Below, piece by piece: positions 52,074-60,873 of a stretch of 64,000 nt of DNA (position 1 is the first letter of the stretch; each line of letters starts with the position of its first letter). The notes below the pieces were generated by a model. That model was not told where the DNA came from. It was given only the letters and a program-made list of their open reading frames with translations, and ran no database searches. Origin of the DNA: CAYWOS01 sp964459985 (GTDB lineage: Bacteria; Bacillota; Clostridia; Christensenellales; Aristaeellaceae); NCBI GenBank assembly GCA_964459985.1, contig CAYWOS010000002.1, positions 62,001-126,000 on the forward strand, written 5' to 3'. A program made the translations under genes and the position numbers.

Positions 52074-53710
52074 TGCGTATCACGCTTTTAGGCAGGGAAA
52101 AGACGTATGATGCGCCCGTCACCGTCCTTCAGATCGTGCGCGAGCTTGCGCCCGATATGGCGGAACGGACGCTGGGCTGCTTTTGCGGCGGGCTGGCGCT
52201 CGAACTCAATCAATTGGTTGATCGGGACGCCGCGCTGCATCCCATCACGTTTCAAAACGAGGAGGGCAGGCGCATCTACGAGCGCTCGCTGCGCTTCGTC
52301 ATGCTGCTCGCCATTCGCCGGCGTTATCCCGGCTATCGCGTGCGCATTGAGTTTTCCTTGGGATTCGGCGTGTTCCTGCGCCTGATCGACGCCGACGCGA
52401 ACGAGGAGATCCGCGCGGCGGTCGAGGAGGAAATGCGTAAGATCGTGCGGGAAAACCTGCCCTTCACGCGCGAAACGTGGACGCGCGAAAAGGCGATCCG
52501 CTATTTCGGCGAGGAGGGCGAGACGGACAAGATGCGCCTGCTCGCCTACCGCCCTTATGATTATTTCAACGTGTATCTCTGCGGCGGCATGGCGGAGTAT
52601 TTCTACGGCGCAATGCTGCCCTCGACGGGCTATGTCCCGCATTTTCAAATGATCCTCAACGGCAACGGGCTGGTGATGCAGATGCCCGCGCCCGACAATC
52701 CGGAAAAGCCCGCGCCCTATATCGCGCGCCCCAAGCATTTTAGGGCGTTTGATCAATCCAACGAGTGGTGCGGTATACTGCACTGCACGACCGCCGCCGA
52801 TCTCAACGACCTCATCACCTGCGGCGAACTGCCCGAGTTCATCCGCGTCAACGAGGCGCTGCACAACAAATCGCTCGCCGAGATTGCCGGGGAGATCCGC
52901 GAGCGCCGCTCGCGCATTGTGTTTGTCGCCGGGCCGTCCTCGAGCGGCAAAACGACGTTCACCAACCGCTTAAAAATCCATCTGCGCGTGCTCGGGCTGT
53001 CGCCCGTCATGGTTTCGCTGGATGATTTTTATCTCGACCGCAAGGATATTCCGCTCGAAGCGGACGGATTGCCCGACCTCGAGGCGCTCACCGCGCTCGA
53101 CGTGCCGCTTCTCAACGCGTGCCTTGAAAAGCTCGTCGCGGGCGAGACCGTGATGATGCCGAAGTACGATTTCCACACCAGCCGCCGCGCCGGGTTCGAG
53201 CCGCTTCGCGTTTTCCCCGATCAGCCGCTTTTGATCGAGGGCATTCACGGGCTGAATCCCGCGCTGTCCGCCGGCATGAAGGATGTTTTCCACGTTTATA
53301 TCTCGGAATTGACCTGCCTGAACTTAGACAACCACAACCGCATCCGCACGACTGACGCGCGGCTTTTGCGCCGTATTGTGCGCGATTACCAGTTCCGCAA
53401 CACCCCCGCCGAGGACACGCTCGCTATGTGGAACAACGTGCGCCGGGGCGAGGAAAAATGGATCTTCCCGTATCAGGAAAACGCCGACGTCGTGTTCAAC
53501 TCGGCGCTGCATTACGAGCTGCCCGTGCTCAAGGGCTTCGCCTACGATCTGCTCAAGCGCATTCCGGACGACAACCCCAATCATCTGTCCTCGCGGCGGC
53601 TGCTCAAAATCCTGCATTATATGCTGCCCGCCACCGAGGAAGCGCTGCGCGAGATCCCGCCGCTTTCCATCCTGCGCGAGTTTATCGGCGGCTGCACGCT
53701 GTATCAGTAA
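52073..53710 (+). CDS. TGS-domain nucleoside kinase (uridine kinase-like)
   Basis: The protein has 545 residues. Residues 1-60 resemble the TGS domain and the following about 160 residues the second domain of threonyl-tRNA synthetase (FYGAMLPSTGYVPHF). The C-terminal half is a P-loop kinase of the uridine-kinase type: VFVAGPSSSGKTTFTNRLK at about 280-298 and MVSLDDFYLDR. It is a common Clostridia fusion of unclear physiological substrate, usually annotated nucleoside kinase. ATG 52073 follows GGAGG and overlaps the exonuclease stop. A strong terminator follows. Confidence 0.88.
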   Translation: MRITLLGREKTYDAPVTVLQIVRELAPDMAERTLGCFCGGLALELNQLVDRDAALHPITFQNEEGRRIYERSLRFVMLLAIRRRYPGYRVRIEFSLGFGVFLRLIDADANEEIRAAVEEEMRKIVRENLPFTRETWTREKAIRYFGEEGETDKMRLLAYRPYDYFNVYLCGGMAEYFYGAMLPSTGYVPHFQMILNGNGLVMQMPAPDNPEKPAPYIARPKHFRAFDQSNEWCGILHCTTAADLNDLITCGELPEFIRVNEALHNKSLAEIAGEIRERRSRIVFVAGPSSSGKTTFTNRLKIHLRVLGLSPVMVSLDDFYLDRKDIPLEADGLPDLEALTALDVPLLNACLEKLVAGETVMMPKYDFHTSRRAGFEPLRVFPDQPLLIEGIHGLNPALSAGMKDVFHVYISELTCLNLDNHNRIRTTDARLLRRIVRDYQFRNTPAEDTLAMWNNVRRGEEKWIFPYQENADVVFNSALHYELPVLKGFAYDLLKRIPDDNPNHLSSRRLLKILHYMLPATEEALREIPPLSILREFIGGCTLYQ

Positions 53711-53719
53711 TCCGATCGG

Positions 53720-55084
53720 TCATCGAAGGAACCGGCGCAGCCAGCGTTCCTTCTTTTTTGTGTACGGCTGATACCGGATGGGCAGATCGGGCCTGTACGC
53801 CTTGCGCACGACCGAGCGGACGTGCGTGAAGGCGTCGAAGCTCGCCTTGCCGTGATAGCTTCCCATGCCCGACGCGCCCACGCCGCCGAACGCCATGTGC
53901 GATGTGGCGAGATGAATCACGGTATCGTTGACGCAGCCGCCGCCGAACGCGCACGTATCGAGCACCTTTCTTTCGACGGCGCGGTCCCGGGTGAACAGAT
54001 ACAGCGCCAGCGGCTTTTCGCGCGAGCGGACGAAATCGGTCGCCTCGTCGAGCGTTTTCCATGTCAGGACGGGCAGGATGGGCGCGAAAATCTCCTCCTG
54101 CATGACGGGCGAATCGGGCGATACGTCGACGAGCACCGTTGGTTCGATAAACAGCCTTGCATCGTCGCAGCCGCCGCCGATCACGGCGGTTTGCCCGTCG
54201 AGCAGCGCCTTTTTTTCGAGATAGTGTTTTTCCGATATGATATGTCCCATGCCGGACAGATCGCCGTCCGGGAAAAACTCGTTAAGCGCGCGGCGGAATT
54301 CCTCGATGAAACGGTCGCGCGCGCCTTCCTCGATCAGCACGTAGTCGGGGCCGACACACGTTTGCCCGGCGTTCAGGATTTTGCCGAACGCCACGCGGCG
54401 CGCCGCGACGCGCAGATCGGCGGAGGCGTCGACGATCACCGGGCTTTTGCCGCCCAGCTCGAGCGTGACGGGCGTCAGGCGCTTCGCCGCCGCCGTCATG
54501 ACGACCTTGCCGACGGCGACCGAGCCGGTGAAAAAGATGCAGTCGAACGGCTCGTCCAGCAGCGCGCTGTTCTCGGCGCGTCCGCCCTCGACGACGGCGA
54601 TGTATTCGGGCGGGAAGGTATCGGCGATCATGCCCGCGATCAGATGGCTGACGTTCGCCGCATAGATCGACGGCTTGACGACGGCGCAGCAGCCGCCCGA
54701 GATCGCGCCGATCAACGGTTCAAAGCACAATTGTACGGGGTAATTCCACGGCGACATGATGAGCGCCGCGCCGTAGGGTTCGGGCGAGAGGAAACTGCGC
54801 GCGGGGAACTGCGCCGGCGGCGTACGCACGTATTTCTCCTTCATCCAGCCGCGCAGATGCCTTTGATGATACCGGATTTCGTCCAGCACCAGCCCCGTTT
54901 CGCACATGTACGTTTCAAAGGGCTGCTTGCCCAGATCCATGCGCACGGCGTCGGCGATGCGGCTTTCGTTTTCCCGGATCGCGTGTTCGAGCCTGCGCAG
55001 CATGTCGAGCCGGAACGCCGCGCTTCTCGTCGCGCCCGTCTTGAAATAGGCGCGCTGCACCGAAACGATATCGGGAATGCCCAT
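53720..55084 (-). CDS. Aldehyde dehydrogenase
   Basis: The protein has 454 residues, near the length of class 3 aldehyde dehydrogenases. NAGQTCVGPDY (about 230-240) holds the catalytic cysteine, TLELGGKSPVIV the general-base glutamate, and FFTGSVAVGKVV the NAD loop. ATG 55084 follows AAAGGAG. It oxidises aldehydes to acids with NAD(P). It is the last gene of the minus-strand cluster. Its final codons (KKKERWLRRFLR) are encoded through the stem of the plus-strand terminator. Confidence 0.93.
   Translation of the reverse strand: MGIPDIVSVQRAYFKTGATRSAAFRLDMLRRLEHAIRENESRIADAVRMDLGKQPFETYMCETGLVLDEIRYHQRHLRGWMKEKYVRTPPAQFPARSFLSPEPYGAALIMSPWNYPVQLCFEPLIGAISGGCCAVVKPSIYAANVSHLIAGMIADTFPPEYIAVVEGGRAENSALLDEPFDCIFFTGSVAVGKVVMTAAAKRLTPVTLELGGKSPVIVDASADLRVAARRVAFGKILNAGQTCVGPDYVLIEEGARDRFIEEFRRALNEFFPDGDLSGMGHIISEKHYLEKKALLDGQTAVIGGGCDDARLFIEPTVLVDVSPDSPVMQEEIFAPILPVLTWKTLDEATDFVRSREKPLALYLFTRDRAVERKVLDTCAFGGGCVNDTVIHLATSHMAFGGVGASGMGSYHGKASFDAFTHVRSVVRKAYRPDLPIRYQPYTKKKERWLRRFLR
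53725..53759 (+). terminator. Terminator of the nucleoside kinase gene
   Basis: GAAGGAAC and GTTCCTTC pair, followed by TTTTTT. It lies within the 3' coding end of the convergent aldehyde dehydrogenase gene. Confidence 0.9.
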
Positions 55085-55104
55085 AGGCGCTCCTTTCCGC
55101 CGCG

Positions 55105-56076
55105 TTACCGGCGCCGCGCCCGGAGCCACTCGTACAGCGCCGGGTCGCGGTAGGCGTGATCGTAGCAGTCGTGTCCCACGGCGGGGTACAAGGTCAGGCT
55201 GAAATCGCCCTTGGGATTGATCTCAAGCAGTCTGCGCAGCGCCGTCAGCGCGTGATCGGGATCGACGGTGGCGTCGCTCAACCCGTGATAGATCGATACC
55301 GGCAGACCGGCGATCCGGGACAAATCATAGTGTAGCTGATCGGGTTGATTCCATACGCCGGCGCGCCCGCAGCAAACGGCGACCGCCGCGAAGGCGTCCG
55401 GCATATAGCACGCCAGCTTGTACGCGCCGCGCCCACCCATGCTCAAGCCCGTCAGATACAGTCTGTTTCCGTCGACGGCGTAGCGCGTTTTCATCTGATC
55501 GATGAAATTGCGCAGCCGGATCATCTGCGCGTCCGTCTCGCGCTCGGCCTCGTCCTCGACCCAGTGCGCCCCTTTTTCGAGCTGCGGCGCGATGACGATC
55601 ATGTCGAGCGAATGACCCTCGAGGATGTACTGGAACGGCCCATAGGCGCCGATCACCGTCGGGTCGTCCCCGCGCTCGCCGATGCCGTGCAGGAAAAGTA
55701 TGGTCGGGTATGCCCGGGTTTCGTCGTAATGCTCGGGCAGCCAGAGGAGGTACGAATACTCCGCCTCGCCCGCGACGACGTGAAAAACGCCCGCGTCGTC
55801 CCGAACCGGCGTTTTTGCCGTCAGGCTTGTGCCGAACGTCGTTTCACAGGTGAACTTGCCGCCCTGAAAGCGCCACGCGGCGCTTTTGAGCGGCGTGCCG
55901 TAGGCGATTTTCGAACGGATGGCGATGTCCTTGAGCGCGTCCTTGCGCGGGATTTCTTTTTTGAAGGAAAGAAGGGTTTCCATGACATCCTCCCCGCCGC
56001 CGTCCAGCGCGAGCGCGGGAGCGCCCGCCGCGCACGCCAGCGCCGCCGTCAGCAAAAACAGGATCAGCGCGCGCAT
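55105..56076 (-). CDS. Exported alpha/beta-hydrolase esterase/peptidase
   Basis: The protein has 323 residues from ATG 56076, which opens a signal peptide (MRALILFLLTAALACAAG...ALA). The hydrolase core has ILFLHGIGERGDD (oxyanion region), the nucleophile in GLSMGGRGAYKLA, an acid in HGLSDATVDPDHA, and the histidine in AVGHDCYDHAY. It resembles secreted predicted peptidase/esterase proteins (COG4099-like). The ribosome site is weak; TTG at 56127 would add 17 residues. Within the cluster it could release acyl groups from the imported substrate, by inference. Confidence 0.83.
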   Translation of the reverse strand: MRALILFLLTAALACAAGAPALALDGGGEDVMETLLSFKKEIPRKDALKDIAIRSKIAYGTPLKSAAWRFQGGKFTCETTFGTSLTAKTPVRDDAGVFHVVAGEAEYSYLLWLPEHYDETRAYPTILFLHGIGERGDDPTVIGAYGPFQYILEGHSLDMIVIAPQLEKGAHWVEDEAERETDAQMIRLRNFIDQMKTRYAVDGNRLYLTGLSMGGRGAYKLACYMPDAFAAVAVCCGRAGVWNQPDQLHYDLSRIAGLPVSIYHGLSDATVDPDHALTALRRLLEINPKGDFSLTLYPAVGHDCYDHAYRDPALYEWLRARRR

Positions 56077-56113
56077 AACGGCCGTCCGTGAAGCGATCCC
56101 GCCGCGCCGCGCG

Positions 56114-56422
56114 TTACGGGATATCAATGTTCATCAGCGGCGCCGCCTGCTGCGCGCCGTATACGTCGCGGTCGCCCACCGTGCCCGAGGCGACGGGGCG
56201 AAGATAGGTGATTTTGATGCCGAGCGCGGCGTCAAAGCACGCGAAATCGGTAATGTCCGAGCGCTTCAGATGGTAAAGACCGGCGATGGTCTCGGGCGTG
56301 ATTTTGCCCGACGCCTTGACGCGCTCGTAATCCGCCCGATTGTCAAAGAGAATATCGAGTGTCACGGCGAAGGGCCCCGAATTTTTCGAGCGCAGCACGT
56401 GCGCCATGTCGTAAAGCCGCAT
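56114..56422 (-). CDS. DUF4387-like protein
   Basis: The protein has 102 residues: MRLYDMAHVLRSKNSGPFAVTLDILFDNRADYERVKASG, then YHLKRSDITDFACFDAALGIKITYLRP, the pattern of the DUF4387 family, which nearly always follows an AtuA-like gene. It is 2 bases behind that gene here, with AGGTGGG as ribosome site. Function unknown; by gene fusion and linkage it is a partner of AtuA. Confidence 0.85.
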   Translation of the reverse strand: MRLYDMAHVLRSKNSGPFAVTLDILFDNRADYERVKASGKITPETIAGLYHLKRSDITDFACFDAALGIKITYLRPVASGTVGDRDVYGAQQAAPLMNIDIP

Positions 56423-56424
56423 GT

Positions 56425-57780
56425 TTATCCCACCTCCATGATCTCGACGGGGAAATACCGGCAGGGATCGGGCGAGCGCATGAGATGATACACCGAAAAC
56501 ATATAAACCGCGCCGAAGGGTACGTCGCTTGGCGCGAAGGGGAACGCCAGATTGCCGGCTGTCGATTTGCGGCCGGGATAGCCGAAATGCAGGTAACACG
56601 AGCGCACGGTGGCGCACACGGCGTTGGCGATCTCCTGCGTCGGGGCGATGACCTCGAACATCAGCCCGACCTCGTGCGGCGTCGATGAATCGGGCTCGAG
56701 CGCGCCCATCACGCCGTCGCGGCCGTAATGATAGAAATTGATCGCCAGCGAATCCTGATCAAGATCGTCGTAATACGCGCGCACCTGCTTTTCCACCTCG
56801 CGCTCGACCGCGTCCATCTGCGAGATGAGCAGGGGATCGCGCACGCCCGCGATGACGAAGGTGCGGTACGCGCGCAGCCGCGCGCCCTCGAGCTTGATGC
56901 AGCAGGGGACGTTTTCGAGTCGGCTGCCCGTCACGCGCACGCGCCCGCGCGGAAGCTGCTCAAAGGCGCAGCGCTCGAGATGCAGCACGATGCCGGGGCC
57001 TTTGAGCGTGTAGGGATGATCCTTTTCGTAAAAGGTGTGCGCCGCGACCGAAACGGGCGTGCAGGCGCGCGCCGGGTCCGCCGCCCAGACCTCGAAGCCG
57101 GTATCGTCAAGCAGCCCGAGCATGCAGTCCTTGGTCGTCCCCGGCTCGGCGCACAGCGCGCCGCACTCGAGGATTTTGCCCAGATGAAAGGACAGCGCGG
57201 CGTCGTGCCCGCGTCGGATGCCGACGGCGGCGAAGGGCGCGGGATCGTACGCGCGGCCGCACAGGATGATGTCGGCGCCGGTATCGAGCGCCTGAAGGAT
57301 CGGCTCGACGCCCATCTGCGCGACGACGCCGTTGGTGGCGGCGAGCGTTTCTTCGGTAATCGCGGGCACGTTCGGCGACATCGGCTCGATGCCGCCGCTT
57401 TGAAGCTCGCGGAGGATATCGTCCTTGGGGATGTCCGCCCACACGACGGCGACGCGGCAGCGCCAGTTCGTCTCGCGCGCGATTTCCCCGATGATGTCAA
57501 GCGTCCACAGCGTGTGCTTGCGCGCGCCCGAGCCGCCCGCCGAGCCGATGATCAGCGGCACGGAAAGCGTCCGCGCGCCCTCCATGAGCAGCGTCAGATC
57601 CTTTTTGCAGGCCATTCGGCTGACGATCGCCGTGCCTGCGCCGAGCTTGTGCGGCCCGGCGTCGGTGCTGCCGGCGTCGACCACGATGGCGTCGGGGCGC
57701 TCGGCGATCGCCGCGCGGAAGGAGCTTTCGGGGAATCCATAGCCCAGAATCCCGCAGGGGGACAGAATGACGGTGCGCAT
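56425..57780 (-). CDS. AtuA-like (DUF1446) family protein
   Basis: The protein has 451 residues. VVDAGSTDAGPHKLGAG (about 34-50) and IIGSAGGSGARKHTLWTLDII are the family's conserved glycine-rich segments, and DIILCGRAYDPAPFAA is a third. AtuA was named from acyclic terpene utilisation, but most members have unknown function; they are often paired with DUF4387 as here. It lies 2 bases after the large ADP-ribosylglycohydrolase-fold gene, with AAAGGAG before the start. The step it catalyses in this cluster is unknown. Confidence 0.88.
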   Translation of the reverse strand: MRTVILSPCGILGYGFPESSFRAAIAERPDAIVVDAGSTDAGPHKLGAGTAIVSRMACKKDLTLLMEGARTLSVPLIIGSAGGSGARKHTLWTLDIIGEIARETNWRCRVAVVWADIPKDDILRELQSGGIEPMSPNVPAITEETLAATNGVVAQMGVEPILQALDTGADIILCGRAYDPAPFAAVGIRRGHDAALSFHLGKILECGALCAEPGTTKDCMLGLLDDTGFEVWAADPARACTPVSVAAHTFYEKDHPYTLKGPGIVLHLERCAFEQLPRGRVRVTGSRLENVPCCIKLEGARLRAYRTFVIAGVRDPLLISQMDAVEREVEKQVRAYYDDLDQDSLAINFYHYGRDGVMGALEPDSSTPHEVGLMFEVIAPTQEIANAVCATVRSCYLHFGYPGRKSTAGNLAFPFAPSDVPFGAVYMFSVYHLMRSPDPCRYFPVEIMEVG

Positions 57781-57782
57781 GT

Positions 57783-59912
57783 TTACGCTCCTTTGACGCG
57801 GATGCTTTCGATCAGCGCCGTGCTTTGATCGCGCACCGACACGCCGACGGCGCCGCGAAGGTAGGGATGATCATCGTCCGTGCAGGCGAGCGTCGTGCCC
57901 GCGCAGTGCGCCTCGATGCGGTTGCCGCGCACCGACACGCCGATGGTGATCTTTTCACCCGGCCGGACAGCGCATGGCGTCTTGGCCAGCGTGACATAGC
58001 CGTTGTCGTTCTTTTGAATGACGAACTCGCCGCCCGCAAAGCCCGCCGCGTAGGAGCGGATCGCGCCCTGCACGCGGAAAAGCGCCAGATGGTTTTCGCC
58101 GCTCTCGGGCGTCAGGGTGAAGGCGGCGTCGTAATCGCGCCACTCGTGCGAGCCGGTGTACCATTCGCCCACGTCCTCGCAGGCGATGCGCATTTCGCCT
58201 CCGATCATTTCGCCGACGCCCTTCATGCGCGACACCTGCGTGATGTCGCGGTGCCGTTCGCTCCAGATCTCCATGACCTCGTTCCTGAAATCGACCGAGT
58301 AATCGGGCTGGCCCTCGAAGCGAAGATCGTCGGCGTAGACGACCAGCTGATAGCCTTTCTTGACATTTTCATCGGGCGTCCAGAGGCAGAAGCCCGCCTC
58401 GTCGATCAACCCGCCCGGGAGCGGGGGAATCGTGACGCTGACTTCCTTCCATTCGCCGCGCGTGAGCCGCGTTTTTTCACCATAAAAGGTCTTGTCGGCG
58501 CGGCTGTCGCGCGCGTAGGCGCAGCCCCACGTGTCGTTGCCGTAGGGCGCGACGCACAGCGCGCCTCTGACGGTCTGCCCCGGATACAGCACGGGCGAGA
58601 AGGCGGGGTCGTAGCGCGAATCGCTGAAATCGTCCTTCCAGTAATAGGTCTTTTTATACAGGTACACGTGCTTGTCGGGCTGCAGGCGGGTGCAGATGAA
58701 CTTGAGCGAGCGCTTGCCGGTGAACGCCGATTCGTCGGTGTTGATGAGATGCGCGGTATTGGCGTTCTCGCCGTCCGAGCGGACGTACAGCGCGTGCGTG
58801 CTCTTGGGGTATTCAAAGTGGCAGTCGTGCAGATTGCCCGAGAGTACTTTGTCCCACGGCGCAGGCGGCGTTTCGCCGGCGAGCGCGTAGGCAAGGCGCG
58901 CGATATAGCTCGCGCCGTAGGGGATATCGGTGATGTTCATGTCGCCCATGACGCCCGAGCGGATGCACAGGTCGTGCACGGGCTTGATCCATTTGTGCGT
59001 GTCGATGGCGTCAAGCCCGCAAAGCACGCCCATGATGGTCGCCACGTTGCCCACGTTGCAGTCGGTGTCCCAGCCGCACATGTTGCAGATGTTGAGCGTG
59101 TTTTCAAAATCGCCCCTGCCCCAGAGCATCGAAAGGATCATGACGGCGGCGTTGGGAATGATGTGGCAGGCGCCGGGATAGCGGTCGTAGCCGAAATTGT
59201 CATGGACGTAGCGGAAGCCCTCGCGCCAGTCGGCGGCGGGGTTGTCGTCGTAAAACTTCATGACGGCGCGCGCCGCGCGCGTATACTCGCAGTCCGCGGG
59301 GATATAGGCCAGCGCTTTTTCGATGACGGCGCGGATATCGCGCTCGACAAAGGCAAGGCTGATCGCCGTCGCCACGAAGACGCCGCCGTACACGCCGTTG
59401 CCGCCGTGCGTGACCGACGCCGCTTTCTCGGCGAGGCTCGCCGCGAGCGACGGATTGCCGGGCGCGACCAGTCCCCATGTGTCGATGAAAATCTGTCCGC
59501 CGATCTGCTCGGCGACCGCCGCGCCGTTCTGCGCGATCGAGCCGCTCTGCGGCGCTTTGATGCCGTTGCGCAGGTTGAGGTACGCCGTGTGCTCGGTCGA
59601 TATACCGTAGCCGCCCCACCAGAAAAAGCCGTGCTCGTAGGGCGCGTAATTGAGCAGCGCCTCGCCGACGTCCTGCGCCGTCATGGCGTCGCCGCGCTTG
59701 TCCTCCAGCGCGCGGATAAAATAGAGCGGGCCGTTCGAGTCGTCGTCGGCGGCAAAGTTTTTGTACTCCGCCGGGTAGTTGGTCAGCTCGCCAAACAGGT
59801 CGCGGATGCGCTCGTAATCCCATCCCTCGACCGCCGCGCCCAGCCGGATGCCGATAATCTTCGCCAGCCATCCGGCGTACACGCGCTCCATGTAATCCTG
59901 CGGAATTTTCAT
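57783..59912 (-). CDS. Large ADP-ribosylglycohydrolase-fold enzyme with a C-terminal beta domain
   Basis: The protein has 709 residues from ATG 59912 after GAGGTGAG. Residues 1-350 carry the ADP-ribosylglycohydrolase fold: WLAKIIGIRLGAAVEGW, AADDDSNGPLYFIRALED (metal-binding aspartates), THGGNGVYGGVFVATAI and MCGWDTDCNVGNVATIMGVLCG. The remainder consists of beta-rich sugar-binding-like regions (SLKFICTRLQPDKHVYLYKKTYY; YQLVVYADDLRFEG; ITIGVSVRGNRIEAHCAG). There is no signal peptide. The fold hydrolyses N- or O-glycosidic bonds to ribose; a role as an unusual intracellular glycosidase is inference. Confidence 0.85.
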   Translation of the reverse strand: MKIPQDYMERVYAGWLAKIIGIRLGAAVEGWDYERIRDLFGELTNYPAEYKNFAADDDSNGPLYFIRALEDKRGDAMTAQDVGEALLNYAPYEHGFFWWGGYGISTEHTAYLNLRNGIKAPQSGSIAQNGAAVAEQIGGQIFIDTWGLVAPGNPSLAASLAEKAASVTHGGNGVYGGVFVATAISLAFVERDIRAVIEKALAYIPADCEYTRAARAVMKFYDDNPAADWREGFRYVHDNFGYDRYPGACHIIPNAAVMILSMLWGRGDFENTLNICNMCGWDTDCNVGNVATIMGVLCGLDAIDTHKWIKPVHDLCIRSGVMGDMNITDIPYGASYIARLAYALAGETPPAPWDKVLSGNLHDCHFEYPKSTHALYVRSDGENANTAHLINTDESAFTGKRSLKFICTRLQPDKHVYLYKKTYYWKDDFSDSRYDPAFSPVLYPGQTVRGALCVAPYGNDTWGCAYARDSRADKTFYGEKTRLTRGEWKEVSVTIPPLPGGLIDEAGFCLWTPDENVKKGYQLVVYADDLRFEGQPDYSVDFRNEVMEIWSERHRDITQVSRMKGVGEMIGGEMRIACEDVGEWYTGSHEWRDYDAAFTLTPESGENHLALFRVQGAIRSYAAGFAGGEFVIQKNDNGYVTLAKTPCAVRPGEKITIGVSVRGNRIEAHCAGTTLACTDDDHPYLRGAVGVSVRDQSTALIESIRVKGA

Positions 59913-59922
59913 CTTTCTCACC

Positions 59923-60822
59923 TCATATTTCCATCGACATGCCGTCGTAGGCCAACAAAAAACCGTGCTCTTTGACAATGTCCGCGTACTCGTCGTGCGG
60001 CGGCGCGTAATGCGGGCACAGGTGCGTCAGCATGAAGGTCGTGTCCGCCGCGATACAGCCGTTTTTGAGCAGATAATCGCGCATCACGATGTCCTTTTGC
60101 AGCGACATGTGCCCGTTCCCCGTCGGCAGATCGCCCGCGAAGGCGTCGCGCGCGCCCAGCCCGAACGTGCTTTCCAGCACGACGCAGTCGTAGCGATAGC
60201 GCGTCAGCACGTCGAGCTGATCCTTGTCATAGCCGCCCGTGTCCGTGGCGTACAGGAGCGTTTTCCCGTCGCGCCGCAGGATGTAGTTGAAACAAAAGCC
60301 TTTTTCTCTGCCGTGATTGGCGCGCACGGCGACGAAGAAGCCGTCGTCCAGAGCGTTTTCAACGCCCTCTTCGACGAGTGAAAACGCCATGTCGTAGCGC
60401 GCTGCGGCCAGCTTTTCGGGCGTGAACATCCCGTCGTAGACGCGTTTGACGAAGGCGTTGCCGTACACCGTGAGGGACGGCAGCGCCGTGAACCGCGCCG
60501 ACCACTGCGCGCTTTCGGGATCGAACGGCGGGACGCCGTCCGCCGGCGCGCACCGGCATTTGAGCCCGACGGGCTCGAAATGATCCTCGTGCGCGTGGGT
60601 GACGAGCAGGCGGCGGACGTTCGCCAGCGACAGCCCGTTCAGCGCCGCCGCGTAGCGGGCGGAGGCGTTCAGATCGATCAATATGTCGTCGTCAATCATC
60701 GCGGCGCTGTTGCCGCGCACGTTGCGCCCGCCCGCTTTCAGCGCCCGCGCGCAGTTGGGGCACGCGCAGAAGGCGTTGGGATACATTTCCGCCGCCGCCG
60801 TGCCCAGAAAAGTGATGTTCAT
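59923..60822 (-). CDS. Metallo-beta-lactamase-fold hydrolase, PhnP-like
   Basis: The protein has 299 residues. LLVTHAHEDHFEP (about 73-85) is the zinc signature HxHxDH. It begins MNITFLGTAAAEMYPNAFCACPNC, with paired cysteines typical of the PhnP-type group that binds a structural zinc. LYATDTGGY and the late LTHLCPH provide further ligands. PhnP hydrolyses cyclic phosphodiesters of ribose, which would be consistent with a ribosyl substrate in this cluster (inference). GAGAGG lies before the ATG, and the next gene starts 10 bases after the stop. Confidence 0.85.
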   Translation of the reverse strand: MNITFLGTAAAEMYPNAFCACPNCARALKAGGRNVRGNSAAMIDDDILIDLNASARYAAALNGLSLANVRRLLVTHAHEDHFEPVGLKCRCAPADGVPPFDPESAQWSARFTALPSLTVYGNAFVKRVYDGMFTPEKLAAARYDMAFSLVEEGVENALDDGFFVAVRANHGREKGFCFNYILRRDGKTLLYATDTGGYDKDQLDVLTRYRYDCVVLESTFGLGARDAFAGDLPTGNGHMSLQKDIVMRDYLLKNGCIAADTTFMLTHLCPHYAPPHDEYADIVKEHGFLLAYDGMSMEI

Positions 60823-60873
60823 CGGTTAACCTCTCATCATATGAAGCGTGTTCCGCACGCGTCCCCGAAGGGT

